DNA of 64,000 nucleotides, taken from contig NZ_JACKZY010000002.1 in NCBI RefSeq assembly GCF_020833685.1, positions 744,001-808,000 of the forward strand. The letters run 5' to 3'. Every line of letters starts with the position of its first letter. Position 1 is the first letter of the stretch. The notes under the pieces are model-generated. The model worked only from the letters and a program-made list of their open reading frames with translations, was not told the DNA's origin and made no database searches. A program made the translations under genes and the position numbers. Origin of the DNA: Nitratireductor sp. B36. GTDB taxonomy: Bacteria > Pseudomonadota > Alphaproteobacteria > Rhizobiales > Rhizobiaceae. Shown piece after piece: positions 7,756 through 18,153 of this stretch.

Positions 7756-10700
7756 TCAATAGTCTTTTTCGAAGAATATACCGAGGCTTGAATTACCATC
7801 GGATCCCACCGCGCCGCGCGCTTTCAGATCCTCGGTAATGTCGAGATTGATCGTGCCCCGCGTCGTGCCTTTCGCGCCGGCTTCAACCCCGAGATAAATA
7901 TTATCCTGGATGTAGCGACCCGCGCGCACCGCCGCGTTGCCCTCGCTGTCGGTGACGACATCCAGATCGTCGAGCCCCGTCGCATTGCGCAAAGAGCCCA
8001 GAAGAGAGCTGTTGGATCCGCCGGCGAGTTCTGCGGCGGCGGCAGCTAGCTGGGCAATCTGAACGGCAGAGAGCTCGTCGATGCCACGATTGAAGATGAG
8101 GCGGGCAAGCACTTCATCCTCGGGCAATTCCGGTTGCGAAGAGAACGTGATGTTCAGGTCGGAGACACGGCCGTTCACATTGATGAACACGATGATATCG
8201 TTGCCGCGCGAGCGGGCGATGAAGTCGAGTTGCGGATCGAGATCGCCCACCAGGGTGACTTCTCCTTCGTCGAAGGTTATGCGCTGACCGATGATCGACA
8301 GGCGGCCGCGAATGAGCTTGAAACCTCCGACCGGCTGAATGTTCGTTACCGGTCCTGTCAATCTTACCGAGCCACCGAGTTCCGCATCGAGGCCGCGACC
8401 GCGTACAAAGATGCGGGCCGGCGCTGTCACATTGATGTTCAGCCGCATAACGCTCGGCCGTGCGGAGGGCATCGGCGTACCGTCCTCTGCGCGTGCACGC
8501 TCGAGAGTGCGCTGTACAGCGGGGGGCGGATCGATATGGCGCACATTGATCTGAGCAGCGCCGCCGCCGATGCTTTCGGGCACGAGAATTTCGGCCCGCT
8601 CCACATTCACCTCGCCAGCAAGCAGCGGATCGCGGGTGAGGGCCCCTGTCATGGTCAGGGCACCGTTGACGGTCGCCGTCACCATTTCTCCGTCCGTGTG
8701 TCTGGCGTTGTTCAGCCCGATCCTGAGATCGGCGGGAAAGCCCGCCTGCGCATTGGTTGAAATCGTGCCGGATACGGAAACCCTGCCGCCTGCCGCCAGG
8801 GCCGCCGACCCTTCCGTGATCGATATCCGATCGCCATTGATGGCCGCAGCCAGGCGGACGTCGCCGACGCGCAGATTGGTGAGCGGATCAACCGCTGACG
8901 CGTTGGCAGTCGTGATTGTGCCGTTGACGACGGGATCTGCCACGGCGCCGGAGACGCGGATATTGGCGGAGGCGGTTCCGGAAAGCTGGGTTCCACGATC
9001 GGCAAGGAAACGATTGGCGATCGAAAGCGGTGCGGTGCCTGCAAGGTCAAGCCCAAGGCCGGACCCGGACAGCGGGATCGTGCCGCTCGCTTCTATTCCC
9101 AGCCCTGACGGGCCATCCGCCGTCAGTCGGGCAAGCTCAATCGCGTTGCCCGCGTAACGTCCGCTGGCGGCGAGTTGAAGCGGGCCGAGGCCGGCGCTGG
9201 ACAAAGGTGCAGCCCGCAGACCGGTGGCACGCATGTCGAAGCTTGCCTGCGGCTCGGTGAGTCTGCCGGTCACCCGTGCGCTGCCTGTCAACTGCCCGGC
9301 AAGGTCCTGACCGCGAACGACACGGTTCAGTGCGGCCAGTGGGAAAGCGTTGAGAGCAACATCCAGGGAAAGCTGACCGTCGTCGATGGGGACCGCGCCA
9401 CGTGCTGTGGCGTTCAAACCTTCCGGGCTGGTGATGGCGGTGTCGACGTTCAGTCGATCGCCATTGCTCGTCCCGGCAGCATTGATCGTCAGCGTACTCA
9501 AACCTGCTTGCGTCAAGATGGGAGAGGCGATCTGGCGTCCGTCGATGTCAAAATTGACAAGCGGTCTGTCTCGTGTGCCCTTGATCTCTGCCTTGCCGTC
9601 GAGCGTCCCGCCAAGACCGAGCTCGGGCTGGATCGTATTGGCGATGGAAAGGGGGACGCTTTGGAGATTGACCGCGAGATCGAGAGCATTGGCGAAGCGA
9701 CCTCCGGCCGTAATGCGACCGCCCGCGACATCGAGCACCAGCGGATCCAGTGTGAAGGCCTTGCCTTCCACAAGAAGGGACGTGGGGTCCACAAGACGGG
9801 CCTTTACCGCCCCCTGTTCCAGGCGGAGTTCGTTGAGCCTGAGGCGATAGCCTTCGCCTTCAGGTGCGAGTGCGCCCTGGGTTTCAATTTCAGTGCCCTG
9901 TTCAAGCAAGGCTTTGCCTTCGAAATCCGTGGCCCCTTCATTCTGGCGCGCGGTGGCTTCGACCAACGTAATGTTCAGGCCGCCTGCGCTGATCCCCTTG
10001 GCATTGATCGAGCCGACGGCGGAGGGCACCCCGAACAAATCCTCGATTGTTGCAGCAATTGCCGCATTTGAAATGCGCGTCTGATCGACGGCGAGATCGC
10101 GGACAGTGGCGTTTACGTCGGCAATCTGGCGTTCGTCCACATGGGAGAGGGAGAGATCGGCCTTCACGCTGCCGGTTGCCTCCCGGAGCAGCAACGCAGC
10201 CGCCGTGGAAACATCGGCGGCGTCGACATTGATGCGACCGTCGATCAGGCTTTTGCGCACATTCTGAACAAGATTGCCGCTGGCAGTGGCACCTCCTGCT
10301 CGGAAGGAAAATTCAGTCAGCCGCCGTTGATCCGGTGAAAGAACGAGTTGGCCGGACAGGTCCACTCGCTCCCCAGCCAGGAAGGCGGAGCCGTCGAGGG
10401 CCCCCGTCAGGACTTCATCTTCCAGTTGCCCATCGAAACCGACAGTGGCCTCGCTGAGGTCCCGGCCGGACAATCTGCCGCGCGGCGCATCGGCTTTGAC
10501 TGTGAGATTGATGCGTCCCTCTGCCCCCTCAGCGCGGCCTGTGGCTGTCAGGCGGCCTGATGCATTTTTCGCGACGAGGGCCATGTTTTCCAGCGCAGCG
10601 TCGAAGCGGAAGTTCGCTGTTCCGGTGGCAAAGGTACCGTCAGCCTGCATGTTGAACTGATCGTTTGCGAGGGAGAGCGCGCGTGCAGTCAATCCTTCAG

Positions 10701-12375
10701 GACCTCGGGCCACACCGCCCTTTATGCGCGTGGTGCCCGCAAGCAGCTTGCCGGCAACTTCGTTCTCGATACGCAGGTCGGTTGCCGTACCGTCGAGGTC
10801 GAGATCGAATGCGCCGCTGATGGGGCGCACGGTGCCATTGGCGGCGAGATTGACCGAACCGCCCAGTGCCTGACCCGCAAGGCCAGAGAAAGGGGCAATG
10901 TCGCTCGCTCTAAGCTTGATATCGCCGTTAAAGGCGAAATCTCGGATCTGGCCGGTGAGGGCGGTCTGCAGTCCGTTTCCGGAAATGCTAACCTTTTCCA
11001 GCACGACGGGATTGCCAGCCTGCCAGTCGCCGCGCGCCATGATATCAAGGGTGTCGCCGAGTGCTTCGGCGATCTTTGCTTGTGTGGCAGTGATCTCGGA
11101 AAGGCCTCCGTCGATCTCGAAGCTTATCCGCCGGGAAAGTGGATCATTCAGGTTTTGCGCCAACCCGCCCATCGTGAGGATGGTACGTCCGGCGGCTAGT
11201 TCTGCGGTCTGAAGTCCATTCAGCTCAAGCTTTCCGTTCCAACGCTCGGACCCGGCCTCGCCGAAGGTGATGTCCAGTTTTGCCGATTGAAGAGAGGTCT
11301 GTCCACCTGCAACGGGCAGAAGCACGCGGTCGCCCTTGGGGTTGGCTACTGAAGCGCCAAGTGAGAGAGCAGTGAGGAAATTGTCGCTGCTGGTCTCTGC
11401 AACGGCTTCGATGCGCATGGAGGCGCTGGCGACCTGAAAATTTTCAAGCAGGACCCCGCCACCTTTCTTCGAAACGCCATTGACGTTGATGCGGGTGCCG
11501 GCGCCGAAGAAATCCTGAAACTGGGCCGGCACGAGCCTCTTGATGGTGCCGGCGAGGCGGGCGGAAAAGCCCAGGCCCTCCTCGCGTTCGCGAAGCCGTG
11601 CCGTGCCGCCAAAAGCGGGTACGCCGTCCGCCTCAAGTGCAAGTTTGATGTCGAGCTGGCTTAGCGGTCCGCTGCCGGCAAGGGTGAGTTTGAGTGGCGG
11701 GCGGCCCTGGACGTTGAGAAGATTGGCGACCACGCCATTGGCCGGCTCATCGAGAACCAGATCGAGATCCAAAATCTCGGTTTCGTTGGAATACGCAGCT
11801 TCAAGCGCAAACTGGCCGCCAGGACCGTCCAGACGCTGCACGTCGAAATTGCTCTCGAGCGTTCCGCTGTCGATTTTGAGAGCGCCGGTCAAGGCGAGGT
11901 CGGCGGAAAGGCCGAAGACTTCTTGTCCGAAAGATGCCTGTTTTATCTCGAGCGCTTCGAGATTCACGGCAAGCGGCAGTTCCGGGACCTGGAAAGAGCG
12001 CGACTCGGGCGAGGGCAGTCCCTTATCGGGCAGTGGACGGCGTGTGACCTCAATATTTTCGGCGGCAAGCTTTTGTACTTCGAGACGCTGGCGCAGCAGT
12101 AGCGTGGAGCGGCTCCAGTCGATGGAGGCGTTGCTGATGCGCAGCCAAATCCCTTCCCTGTCAGCGATGGTGATTTCACCGATGGTGGCCTGTGAAGACA
12201 GCGCACCGGAAATGCCGGAAATGCGAATCTGCCGGTTGGGCGTGGAGAGCTGATCTTCCAGAAGACGCGTGAAGAATGAGCGCTCTTCATCGGGCGTGCG
12301 TTCACTGGGGGTGTCCTGCGCCATGGCGGGCAACAGGACGAAGAGCAGGATCAGAGCTGCGAAAAAGCGGATCAA
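7756..12375 (-). CDS. tamB: TamB, translocation and assembly module inner-membrane subunit
   Basis: A 1539-residue AsmA-like protein of the TamB (DUF490) family. It has an N-terminal signal/anchor (residues 1-20, ending in LLPAMA). A very long region of repeating beta-strand units with periodic Gly/Asp/Leu-rich turns follows, as expected for the beta-taco fold that bridges the periplasm. The C-terminal TamB domain (roughly residues 1150-1539) ends near the phenylalanine-rich FFEKDY. Together with TamA it moves lipids and/or outer-membrane proteins across the periplasm. The start codon is TTG at 12375 and overlaps the TGA of tamA by three bases, so translation is coupled. Length is in the usual family range. 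Confidence 0.95.
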   Translation of the reverse strand: MIRFFAALILLFVLLPAMAQDTPSERTPDEERSFFTRLLEDQLSTPNRQIRISGISGALSSQATIGEITIADREGIWLRISNASIDWSRSTLLLRQRLEVQKLAAENIEVTRRPLPDKGLPSPESRSFQVPELPLAVNLEALEIKQASFGQEVFGLSADLALTGALKIDSGTLESNFDVQRLDGPGGQFALEAAYSNETEILDLDLVLDEPANGVVANLLNVQGRPPLKLTLAGSGPLSQLDIKLALEADGVPAFGGTARLREREEGLGFSARLAGTIKRLVPAQFQDFFGAGTRINVNGVSKKGGGVLLENFQVASASMRIEAVAETSSDNFLTALSLGASVANPKGDRVLLPVAGGQTSLQSAKLDITFGEAGSERWNGKLELNGLQTAELAAGRTILTMGGLAQNLNDPLSRRISFEIDGGLSEITATQAKIAEALGDTLDIMARGDWQAGNPVVLEKVSISGNGLQTALTGQIRDFAFNGDIKLRASDIAPFSGLAGQALGGSVNLAANGTVRPISGAFDLDLDGTATDLRIENEVAGKLLAGTTRIKGGVARGPEGLTARALSLANDQFNMQADGTFATGTANFRFDAALENMALVAKNASGRLTATGRAEGAEGRINLTVKADAPRGRLSGRDLSEATVGFDGQLEDEVLTGALDGSAFLAGERVDLSGQLVLSPDQRRLTEFSFRAGGATASGNLVQNVRKSLIDGRINVDAADVSTAAALLLREATGSVKADLSLSHVDERQIADVNATVRDLAVDQTRISNAAIAATIEDLFGVPSAVGSINAKGISAGGLNITLVEATARQNEGATDFEGKALLEQGTEIETQGALAPEGEGYRLRLNELRLEQGAVKARLVDPTSLLVEGKAFTLDPLVLDVAGGRITAGGRFANALDLAVNLQSVPLSIANTIQPELGLGGTLDGKAEIKGTRDRPLVNFDIDGRQIASPILTQAGLSTLTINAAGTSNGDRLNVDTAITSPEGLNATARGAVPIDDGQLSLDVALNAFPLAALNRVVRGQDLAGQLTGSARVTGRLTEPQASFDMRATGLRAAPLSSAGLGPLQLAASGRYAGNAIELARLTADGPSGLGIEASGTIPLSGSGLGLDLAGTAPLSIANRFLADRGTQLSGTASANIRVSGAVADPVVNGTITTANASAVDPLTNLRVGDVRLAAAINGDRISITEGSAALAAGGRVSVSGTISTNAQAGFPADLRIGLNNARHTDGEMVTATVNGALTMTGALTRDPLLAGEVNVERAEILVPESIGGGAAQINVRHIDPPPAVQRTLERARAEDGTPMPSARPSVMRLNINVTAPARIFVRGRGLDAELGGSVRLTGPVTNIQPVGGFKLIRGRLSIIGQRITFDEGEVTLVGDLDPQLDFIARSRGNDIIVFINVNGRVSDLNITFSSQPELPEDEVLARLIFNRGIDELSAVQIAQLAAAAAELAGGSNSSLLGSLRNATGLDDLDVVTDSEGNAAVRAGRYIQDNIYLGVEAGAKGTTRGTINLDITEDLKARGAVGSDGNSSLGIFFEKDY

Positions 12376-14276
12376 AACGCTTGTCCTATTCCGACGTAAA
12401 AGGCAACGCTCGGATCGCCGTCGCGTCGATCGAGCGGAACGGCGACATCGAGACGCACGGGACCCAACGGGGTGAGATAGCGCAGACCGGCGCCGACACC
12501 GATCCGCACATCCTCCGAGAAGTCGGGGAAGGATTCCGCCCCAACGGTCCCGGCATCGATGAAACCGACGACGCCAATAGAATTGGTAACGCGCGCGCGC
12601 AGTTCGGCAGACGCTTCCATCAGCGACCGTCCGCCCGCGATACCATCCTCCATCTCCACGCCGATGTTTCGATAGGCGTAGCCGCGGACCGAACCACCCC
12701 CGCCGGCAAAGAACAGCTTGTCGGGCGGCGTTTCGTCAATGGGCGCGCCGACCAAGGCACCGATCTTGGCGCGTCCGGCCAGAACGAAGCGGCCGTCACT
12801 TCCGAAATCATGGTAGGCGCGGCCTTCCAGAAGCATCCGCGCGGCCAGGTTGCGGTATTCCATTTCGTAAAATGGTTCGAGCGACAATTCGGCAAAAAAT
12901 CCTTCGGTCGCATCGGCGGGGTTGTCCCGGCTGTCATAGGTCAGCGTGCCCGAGAGGCCGACGGTGGTGAAATCCCGTGTTCCGAAGTCGTCTTCGAAGC
13001 GGGCGCGGCCGGCATTGGCGAACAGGCTTCCAGACAGGGCTTCAGTAAACTCGTGCCGGAAGCCAAGTTCGGCGCTGACTGCCGTGCGTGTATAACGTTC
13101 GAGAACCTCCCGGTCGCCGAATATGGAGGCCTGGAAATCCGTGTCGGGCGTATAGACACCGGGCTTGATGAAAGTGGCGCCAACGCGGTAGGTCAGATCT
13201 TCAGGCTTGAACGTGTTGCCGATGCCGGAAACCTGCCCTTCGAAACGGAGTCGTTCAGCACGGCCGAAAAGGTTTCGGTGCATCCAGTAGGCTTGTACGC
13301 CAAGCCCGTCGAGCGTTGAATAGGTGCCGCCGACACCGAACCGGCGGGGCAGGCGTTCCTGGACGATAACGGCGAGTGGGAGGAGACCATCGGCCCCGAT
13401 CTCGTCCGCTTCCTCGATCCGGGCGGAGCGAAAAACATCAAGCTTCGACAGGCGCTCGCGGGCGCGGTCAATATCGTCCGGGTCGTATTCGCGACCGGGG
13501 ACCAGACCGGTCTGCCGCGCCACGAAGTCGGGATCCATCCGTTCCGTCCCGCTGACGGTGACAACGCCATACGCTGCACGGCGACCAGGCTCAACGGTCA
13601 GGATTGCGTCCACCGTTTTGGTTTCATGCGCGGCGGTAACGCGACGCTCCACGATCTCAGCCTTGGCATGTCCCTGATGGCGCCAGGCTTCAACCGCGAG
13701 GCGACCTGCCTTCAGGATGGTACCGGAGGCAGCGACTTCTCCTGACTGGAAACCTTCTTTTGCCGGGTCTTCGACGCGATCATTGCGGTTCAGCGGCGGC
13801 GGCGCCTGATTGATGATCCGCGCCTGGTCGAAATGAAAGACAGAGCCCGGGTCGACGGCGACGCGAACGCTGGCTGGATTGGCAATATCCGCGTCAATGG
13901 GAAGCCCGGATACCTCCTGCCCGTCAATGGTGATGCTGATGGAGCCGCCATAAAGCGCCGAACCGTAGAGCGTGTTGAGGAGACGGCGATAGTCGCCGCG
14001 CGCCTTGACGATCAACCCCGCAGCACCCGAAGCGGGTTTCTCGCGGTCCGCCCAGAGAGAGGAGGCGCCCTTGAGTTTTTTCTCGGTTTCGTCCGCGCCA
14101 TAGGGGAGGACAAATTCTACCGTGTAATTCCAGGGTTCACCGATTGTGTCCGGCTCTTCGGCAGCTTTGTCCTTGCCAAACAGCTTTAAGCCGAACAGCT
14201 CGAAGGCATTGGCAGAAGGCGGCGAAAAGGCGAGCATGAGCGCGAGCAGCAACGGCCCGTGCAAACGCCGACCCAT
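12372..14276 (-). CDS. tamA: TamA, Omp85-family outer-membrane assembly protein
   Basis: A 634-residue outer-membrane protein. The ATG at 14276 gives a classical signal peptide (HGPLLLALMLAFSPPSANA); an ATG 48 codons upstream would bury it, so it is rejected although no strong ribosome binding site is seen. Residues about 45-300 hold POTRA domains, with DAILTVEPGRRAAYG typical of a POTRA core. Residues about 300-634 form the 16-strand Omp85 barrel, with GGGGSVRGYAYRNIG matching the conserved RGY loop that projects into the barrel. The last residue is Phe, as for barrel substrates of BAM. It is the first gene of a two-gene operon with tamB. Confidence 0.94.
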   Translation of the reverse strand: MGRRLHGPLLLALMLAFSPPSANAFELFGLKLFGKDKAAEEPDTIGEPWNYTVEFVLPYGADETEKKLKGASSLWADREKPASGAAGLIVKARGDYRRLLNTLYGSALYGGSISITIDGQEVSGLPIDADIANPASVRVAVDPGSVFHFDQARIINQAPPPLNRNDRVEDPAKEGFQSGEVAASGTILKAGRLAVEAWRHQGHAKAEIVERRVTAAHETKTVDAILTVEPGRRAAYGVVTVSGTERMDPDFVARQTGLVPGREYDPDDIDRARERLSKLDVFRSARIEEADEIGADGLLPLAVIVQERLPRRFGVGGTYSTLDGLGVQAYWMHRNLFGRAERLRFEGQVSGIGNTFKPEDLTYRVGATFIKPGVYTPDTDFQASIFGDREVLERYTRTAVSAELGFRHEFTEALSGSLFANAGRARFEDDFGTRDFTTVGLSGTLTYDSRDNPADATEGFFAELSLEPFYEMEYRNLAARMLLEGRAYHDFGSDGRFVLAGRAKIGALVGAPIDETPPDKLFFAGGGGSVRGYAYRNIGVEMEDGIAGGRSLMEASAELRARVTNSIGVVGFIDAGTVGAESFPDFSEDVRIGVGAGLRYLTPLGPVRLDVAVPLDRRDGDPSVAFYVGIGQAF

Positions 14277-14599
14277 CGACGGTCTCGCGTCGATTCCACT
14301 CAAACCCGTCTCCCATTCTCGAGCTGAAGTGTCGGTCACCAACCTTGCCGTGACGTTAACGCCTGTCGCCCGTATGCTGCAAAACAGTGCGGTTAAACCA
14401 CAAACCGCTTTTGCGGCCAATGCGGCTTATCGGGTCAGGCCAGACAATTGTGGCTTAAAGCCGGCGTTATTGGGAATGAAGCGAGATCGGAACCAGGAAA
14501 GGCCGGAAAGGTTGTGTCATTGATGACAAAGATGCTCAACTGCCTCGACTGAGCTGAACAATCGCTGACGGTCGGGTTTTCAGGAAAGGTGCGTATTGC
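14277..14599. other. Intergenic region between divergent tamA and the thiolase gene
   Basis: A gap of 323 bases that must hold the promoters of tamAB (leftward) and of the fadI-fadJ pair (rightward). I see no open frame with a convincing ribosome binding site, no tRNA and no strong hairpin. An AGGAAAGG stretch about eleven bases before 14600 can serve the thiolase start. Confidence 0.5.
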
Positions 14600-15982
14600 A
14601 TGGCACAAATGCCCCGAGAGCAGAAGCGCGTTAACCGGAAGCCGCCTGTACGTGCGAGGCGAACGGCTCCTGTCCGTCAGACAAAATATCGTGAGAGCAA
14701 AGACAGGCCCGTCTTCATCGTGGACGGCGCACGGACCCCTTTTCTGAGGGCGCGCGGAAAGCCGGGTCCATTCACGCCGGTAGACCTTGCCGTTCAATGC
14801 GGGCGGCCCCTGCTGGCGCGACAGAATTTTTCTCCCGCCAGTTTTGACAAGGTGATCCTCGGCTGTGTCAACGTCCTTGCCGACGAGATGAACCCGGCAC
14901 GGGTGGCGGCACTGCGGCTCGGCATGGGTGATGCGATGCCGGCCTTCACTGTTCAGATCAATTGTGGTTCCGGGATGCAGTCGATAGACACCGCTTTCCG
15001 AACGATCGAAGCGGGAAAGGCCGATCTTATCCTTGCCGGAGGAACCGAAGCGCTTTCCCACGCGCCACTGGTGTGGCCGCAGGAAGGCGCTGCTTGGTTT
15101 GGCCGTTTCGCTTTTGCCAAATCGGTTTTAGAGAGGCTCGCCGCCCTGGGCGCGTTGCGACCGCGCATACTCAAGCCGGTCATCGGGCTTGAGCGGGGAC
15201 TGACCGACCCCGTCACCCAGCTCAATATGGGGCAGACGGCCGAGAAAATCGGCCATATCTTCAATATTTCCCGTGAAGCGGCTGACGCTTACGCCCTGGA
15301 AAGTCACCAGCGATTGGCGAGGGCACAGAAAAGCAACACTCTCAAAGGGGAAGTCGTTCCTGCAGTGACCCGCGATGGCGTCTTATATGACCATGATGAC
15401 GGCGTTCGCCCGGATACCTCGATGGAGCGGCTCGCCAAGCTGAAACCCGCTTTTGAGAAGCCTTTCGGCAAGGTCACCCCGGGCAATTCTTCGCAAATCA
15501 CCGATGGAGCCTCCTGGGTGATCCTTGCGTCCGAAGAGGCGCTCAAGAAGCACGGTCTTACCCCGCTGGCCCGGATTGTCGACAGTGAGTGGTCGGGACT
15601 TGATCCGTCCATCATGGGTCTGGGGCCGACATTGTGCTCGACGGCGTTGCTCGAACGGCAAGGTCTGACCCGTGAGGACATTGAATTGTGGGAGCTGAAT
15701 GAGGCTTTTGCGGCGCAGGTTCTTGCATGCCTCGCGGCGTGGGAGGACGACGACTATTGCCGCCATGTTCTCGGGCTCGAAGCTCCGTTCGGCCGCATCG
15801 ACCACAATCGCCTTAATGTGGATGGGGGAGCAATCAGCCTCGGGCACCCGGTGGGAACCAGCGGCAACCGGATCGTACTTCACCTGGTCAACGCCTTGCG
15901 CAGAGGTGGTTTCAAACGCGGTGTGGCAACCGAATGTATCGGCGGCGGCCTTGGTGGCGCGATGATGATGGAGGTGGTTTGA
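14600..15982 (+). CDS. fadI: Acetyl-CoA acyltransferase (3-ketoacyl-CoA thiolase), FadI-like
   Basis: A 460-residue thiolase that cleaves 3-ketoacyl-CoA with CoA in the last step of beta-oxidation. The fold starts at RPVFIVDGARTPF, after a basic N-terminal extension of about 35 residues rich in Arg and Lys. The acyl-accepting Cys lies in QINCGSGMQSI, the catalytic His in ISLGHPVGTSGNR, and the second catalytic Cys in ECIGGGLGGAM. The long insert between the two halves fits the FadI/HADHB type that pairs with a FadJ partner. The stop codon overlaps the ATG of the next gene by one base (TGATG), so the two subunits are probably made in step. The start could also be the ATG at 14609. Confidence 0.85.
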   Translation: MAQMPREQKRVNRKPPVRARRTAPVRQTKYRESKDRPVFIVDGARTPFLRARGKPGPFTPVDLAVQCGRPLLARQNFSPASFDKVILGCVNVLADEMNPARVAALRLGMGDAMPAFTVQINCGSGMQSIDTAFRTIEAGKADLILAGGTEALSHAPLVWPQEGAAWFGRFAFAKSVLERLAALGALRPRILKPVIGLERGLTDPVTQLNMGQTAEKIGHIFNISREAADAYALESHQRLARAQKSNTLKGEVVPAVTRDGVLYDHDDGVRPDTSMERLAKLKPAFEKPFGKVTPGNSSQITDGASWVILASEEALKKHGLTPLARIVDSEWSGLDPSIMGLGPTLCSTALLERQGLTREDIELWELNEAFAAQVLACLAAWEDDDYCRHVLGLEAPFGRIDHNRLNVDGGAISLGHPVGTSGNRIVLHLVNALRRGGFKRGVATECIGGGLGGAMMMEVV

Positions 15983-18084
15983 TGGCTGTTGGAACGATGC
16001 CTGCTGGCAAGCACCTCAACCGAAACCGGCTCGCGCTCGGTCCCGCCGCGCAGGAGGTCGCGAGAACCGAACATTGGTCGCTGTTCAAGGACGGGGACGC
16101 TGTTGCCTGGCTGGTGCTTGACCGGGCGGGGGAGAGCACGAACACGCTTTCCGAACCGGTGATGACCGAATTGGAGACCCTGCTGGAAAAGGTCGAGGCG
16201 GTGCAGCCGAAAGGGCTCGTGCTGCGCTCGGGCAAAGCCGGAGGTTTTATCGCCGGAGCCGATATTCGCGATTTTTCCGGTGTTTCTCAAACGGATGTGG
16301 TGGAAGCCCGCATGACGCGGGCCCATGCGATCGTTGACCGTCTGGCTGCGCTCCCCATGCCGAGCGTTGCGGTGGTCCACGGCCATTGCCTCGGCGGCGG
16401 GCTCGAGCTGGCTCTCGCGTGCAGGTTCAGGATAGCTGTCGAGGGAGCGGTCTTCGGGTTTCCCGAAGTGCTTCTCGGACTTCATCCCGGACTGGGAGGG
16501 ACGTTCCGGCTGCCGGCGCTGATCGATCCGGTCGAAGCCATGAAGATGATGCTGACCGGAAAATCCGTGCATACAGCCAAGGCACGGAAGTTCGGCCTGG
16601 TCGACGCCGTGGTCGAGGAGCGACATGTCGTGAACGCGGTCAAAGCGGCCATCTCGGGAGATCTGAAACCGACAAGGCGCGGCGCGGGTTTGAGCCGCTT
16701 CTCGTTTTATCGGGGTCTCGCCGCGCGCAAGATGCGTTCCATGGCTGCCAAGCATGCGCCGGAGGAACATTATCCCGCCCCTCATCGATTGATCGACCTT
16801 TGGGAAAACCACGGCGCCGGGAAAAAAGACGTGATGCAGAAGGAGGAAATCCGCTCCTTCTCGCGTCTTTTGACCGGTGAGACGGCGCAGAATCTCATCC
16901 ATGTCTTCTTCCTGCGTGAAACTCTGAAGGCTGGAGGAAAGGGGACGAGCGACATTGCGCAGGTTCACGTTATCGGTGCCGGGACAATGGGCGGGGATAT
17001 TGCCGCATGGTGCGCGGCGCGCGGTCTCAGGGTCACGCTGTCCGATCTCGATGAAAAGGCTCTTGCGGCAGCAATCGGAAGAGCAGGGAAGCTTTTTGAT
17101 ACACGTCTGCATAGCGGGATCGCCAGACGCGACGCATCCGATCGGCTGACACCGGATTTTGCGGGCGATGGTGTCAGGCAGGCTGATCTGGTGATTGAGG
17201 CGGTTGCGGAAAAGGCCGAGGTCAAGCGCAAGGTTTTCGAGACGGTCGCGCCTTTGATAAAGAAGGACGCTATTCTTGCGACGAACACGTCCAGCATCCC
17301 CCTGAAAGAGCTGCGAACGGCTGTTCCGTTTCCCGAAAGGCTGCTGGGGCTGCACTTCTTCAATCCTGTCGCACGCATGGAACTCGTCGAAGTCGTTTCA
17401 CATGATGGGGTTTCGGCTGCGGCGCTGGCGCGGCTTAAAGCTTTCTGCGGCTCTATCGACAGACTTCCCGCAGCGGTCAAAAGCTCGCCGGGCTTTCTCA
17501 TCAACCGCGTTCTGACGCCTTACCTCACCGAGGCGTTTGTTATGCTTGACGAAGGCATGGAAAAAGAAACCATCGATCAGTCTGCGGTTTCGTTCGGCAT
17601 GCCCATGGGGCCGATCGAACTTGCCGACCGCGTCGGCCTGGACATTTGTCTTGAAGTGGCGCGCACCATGCGGGCCGGTCTCGACACCCCAGTACCGGAT
17701 GTGCCCGCCTGGCTGGACTCCATGGTGGCGGAAGGCCACACCGGGCGGAAGGCGGGGCGCGGGTTTTATACCTACGATAGAAATGGCGAGCCGCGAAAAA
17801 GTGCCAAACACCCCGAGCCGCAGGCGGCCATCACGGATCGCCTGATCCTCCCCATGCTCAACACTTGCGTGACCTGCCTGCGCGAAGGCGTTGTGGGGGA
17901 CGAAAAAACGCTTGAGGGGTCGATGATCTTTGCCACGGGGTTTGCTCCGTTTCGGGGCGGGCCGCTTCGATATGCGCGTGCGCGTGGCATAGAGGAGATC
18001 GTTGCCGCGCTTGAGCGCCTGCAGGCGCAGCACGGCGATCGCTTCAATCCCGATCCGTATTGGCGAAATTTATCTTCGGGTTGA
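15982..18084 (+). CDS. fadJ: FadJ-like multifunctional beta-oxidation subunit (enoyl-CoA hydratase/3-hydroxyacyl-CoA dehydrogenase)
   Basis: A 700-residue fusion of two enzymes. Residues about 35-240 are a crotonase domain: GKAGGFIAGADI gives the oxyanion loop, and GHCLGGGLELALAC and FPEVLLGLHPGLGG carry the two catalytic Glu. Residues about 330-700 are a 3-hydroxyacyl-CoA dehydrogenase: the NAD loop is VIGAGTMGGDIAAW, and the catalytic His lies in GLHFFNPVARMELVEVV. Together they hydrate enoyl-CoA and oxidise the product to 3-ketoacyl-CoA, the substrate of the thiolase encoded just upstream. The ATG at 15982 is chosen because GGAGGT lies upstream and it overlaps the thiolase stop; the frame is open 16 codons further upstream but inside the thiolase gene. 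Confidence 0.9.
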   Translation: MAVGTMPAGKHLNRNRLALGPAAQEVARTEHWSLFKDGDAVAWLVLDRAGESTNTLSEPVMTELETLLEKVEAVQPKGLVLRSGKAGGFIAGADIRDFSGVSQTDVVEARMTRAHAIVDRLAALPMPSVAVVHGHCLGGGLELALACRFRIAVEGAVFGFPEVLLGLHPGLGGTFRLPALIDPVEAMKMMLTGKSVHTAKARKFGLVDAVVEERHVVNAVKAAISGDLKPTRRGAGLSRFSFYRGLAARKMRSMAAKHAPEEHYPAPHRLIDLWENHGAGKKDVMQKEEIRSFSRLLTGETAQNLIHVFFLRETLKAGGKGTSDIAQVHVIGAGTMGGDIAAWCAARGLRVTLSDLDEKALAAAIGRAGKLFDTRLHSGIARRDASDRLTPDFAGDGVRQADLVIEAVAEKAEVKRKVFETVAPLIKKDAILATNTSSIPLKELRTAVPFPERLLGLHFFNPVARMELVEVVSHDGVSAAALARLKAFCGSIDRLPAAVKSSPGFLINRVLTPYLTEAFVMLDEGMEKETIDQSAVSFGMPMGPIELADRVGLDICLEVARTMRAGLDTPVPDVPAWLDSMVAEGHTGRKAGRGFYTYDRNGEPRKSAKHPEPQAAITDRLILPMLNTCVTCLREGVVGDEKTLEGSMIFATGFAPFRGGPLRYARARGIEEIVAALERLQAQHGDRFNPDPYWRNLSSG

Positions 18085-18153
18085 AAAATCCCGGGAACTC
18101 AGCCCGATCCGGAGTCTTCTTCCTAGAGTGAATACTTCAAACAGGAGGCAAAG

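Noticed and set aside
12276-13319. A 347-codon open frame on the plus strand opposite tamA
   Set aside because: It lies wholly antisense to a clear Omp85 gene and shows no family motifs; high GC opens antisense frames.
15880-17355. A 491-codon open frame on the minus strand opposite fadJ
   Set aside because: Antisense to a two-domain enzyme with intact catalytic motifs; the translated product has no recognisable domain.
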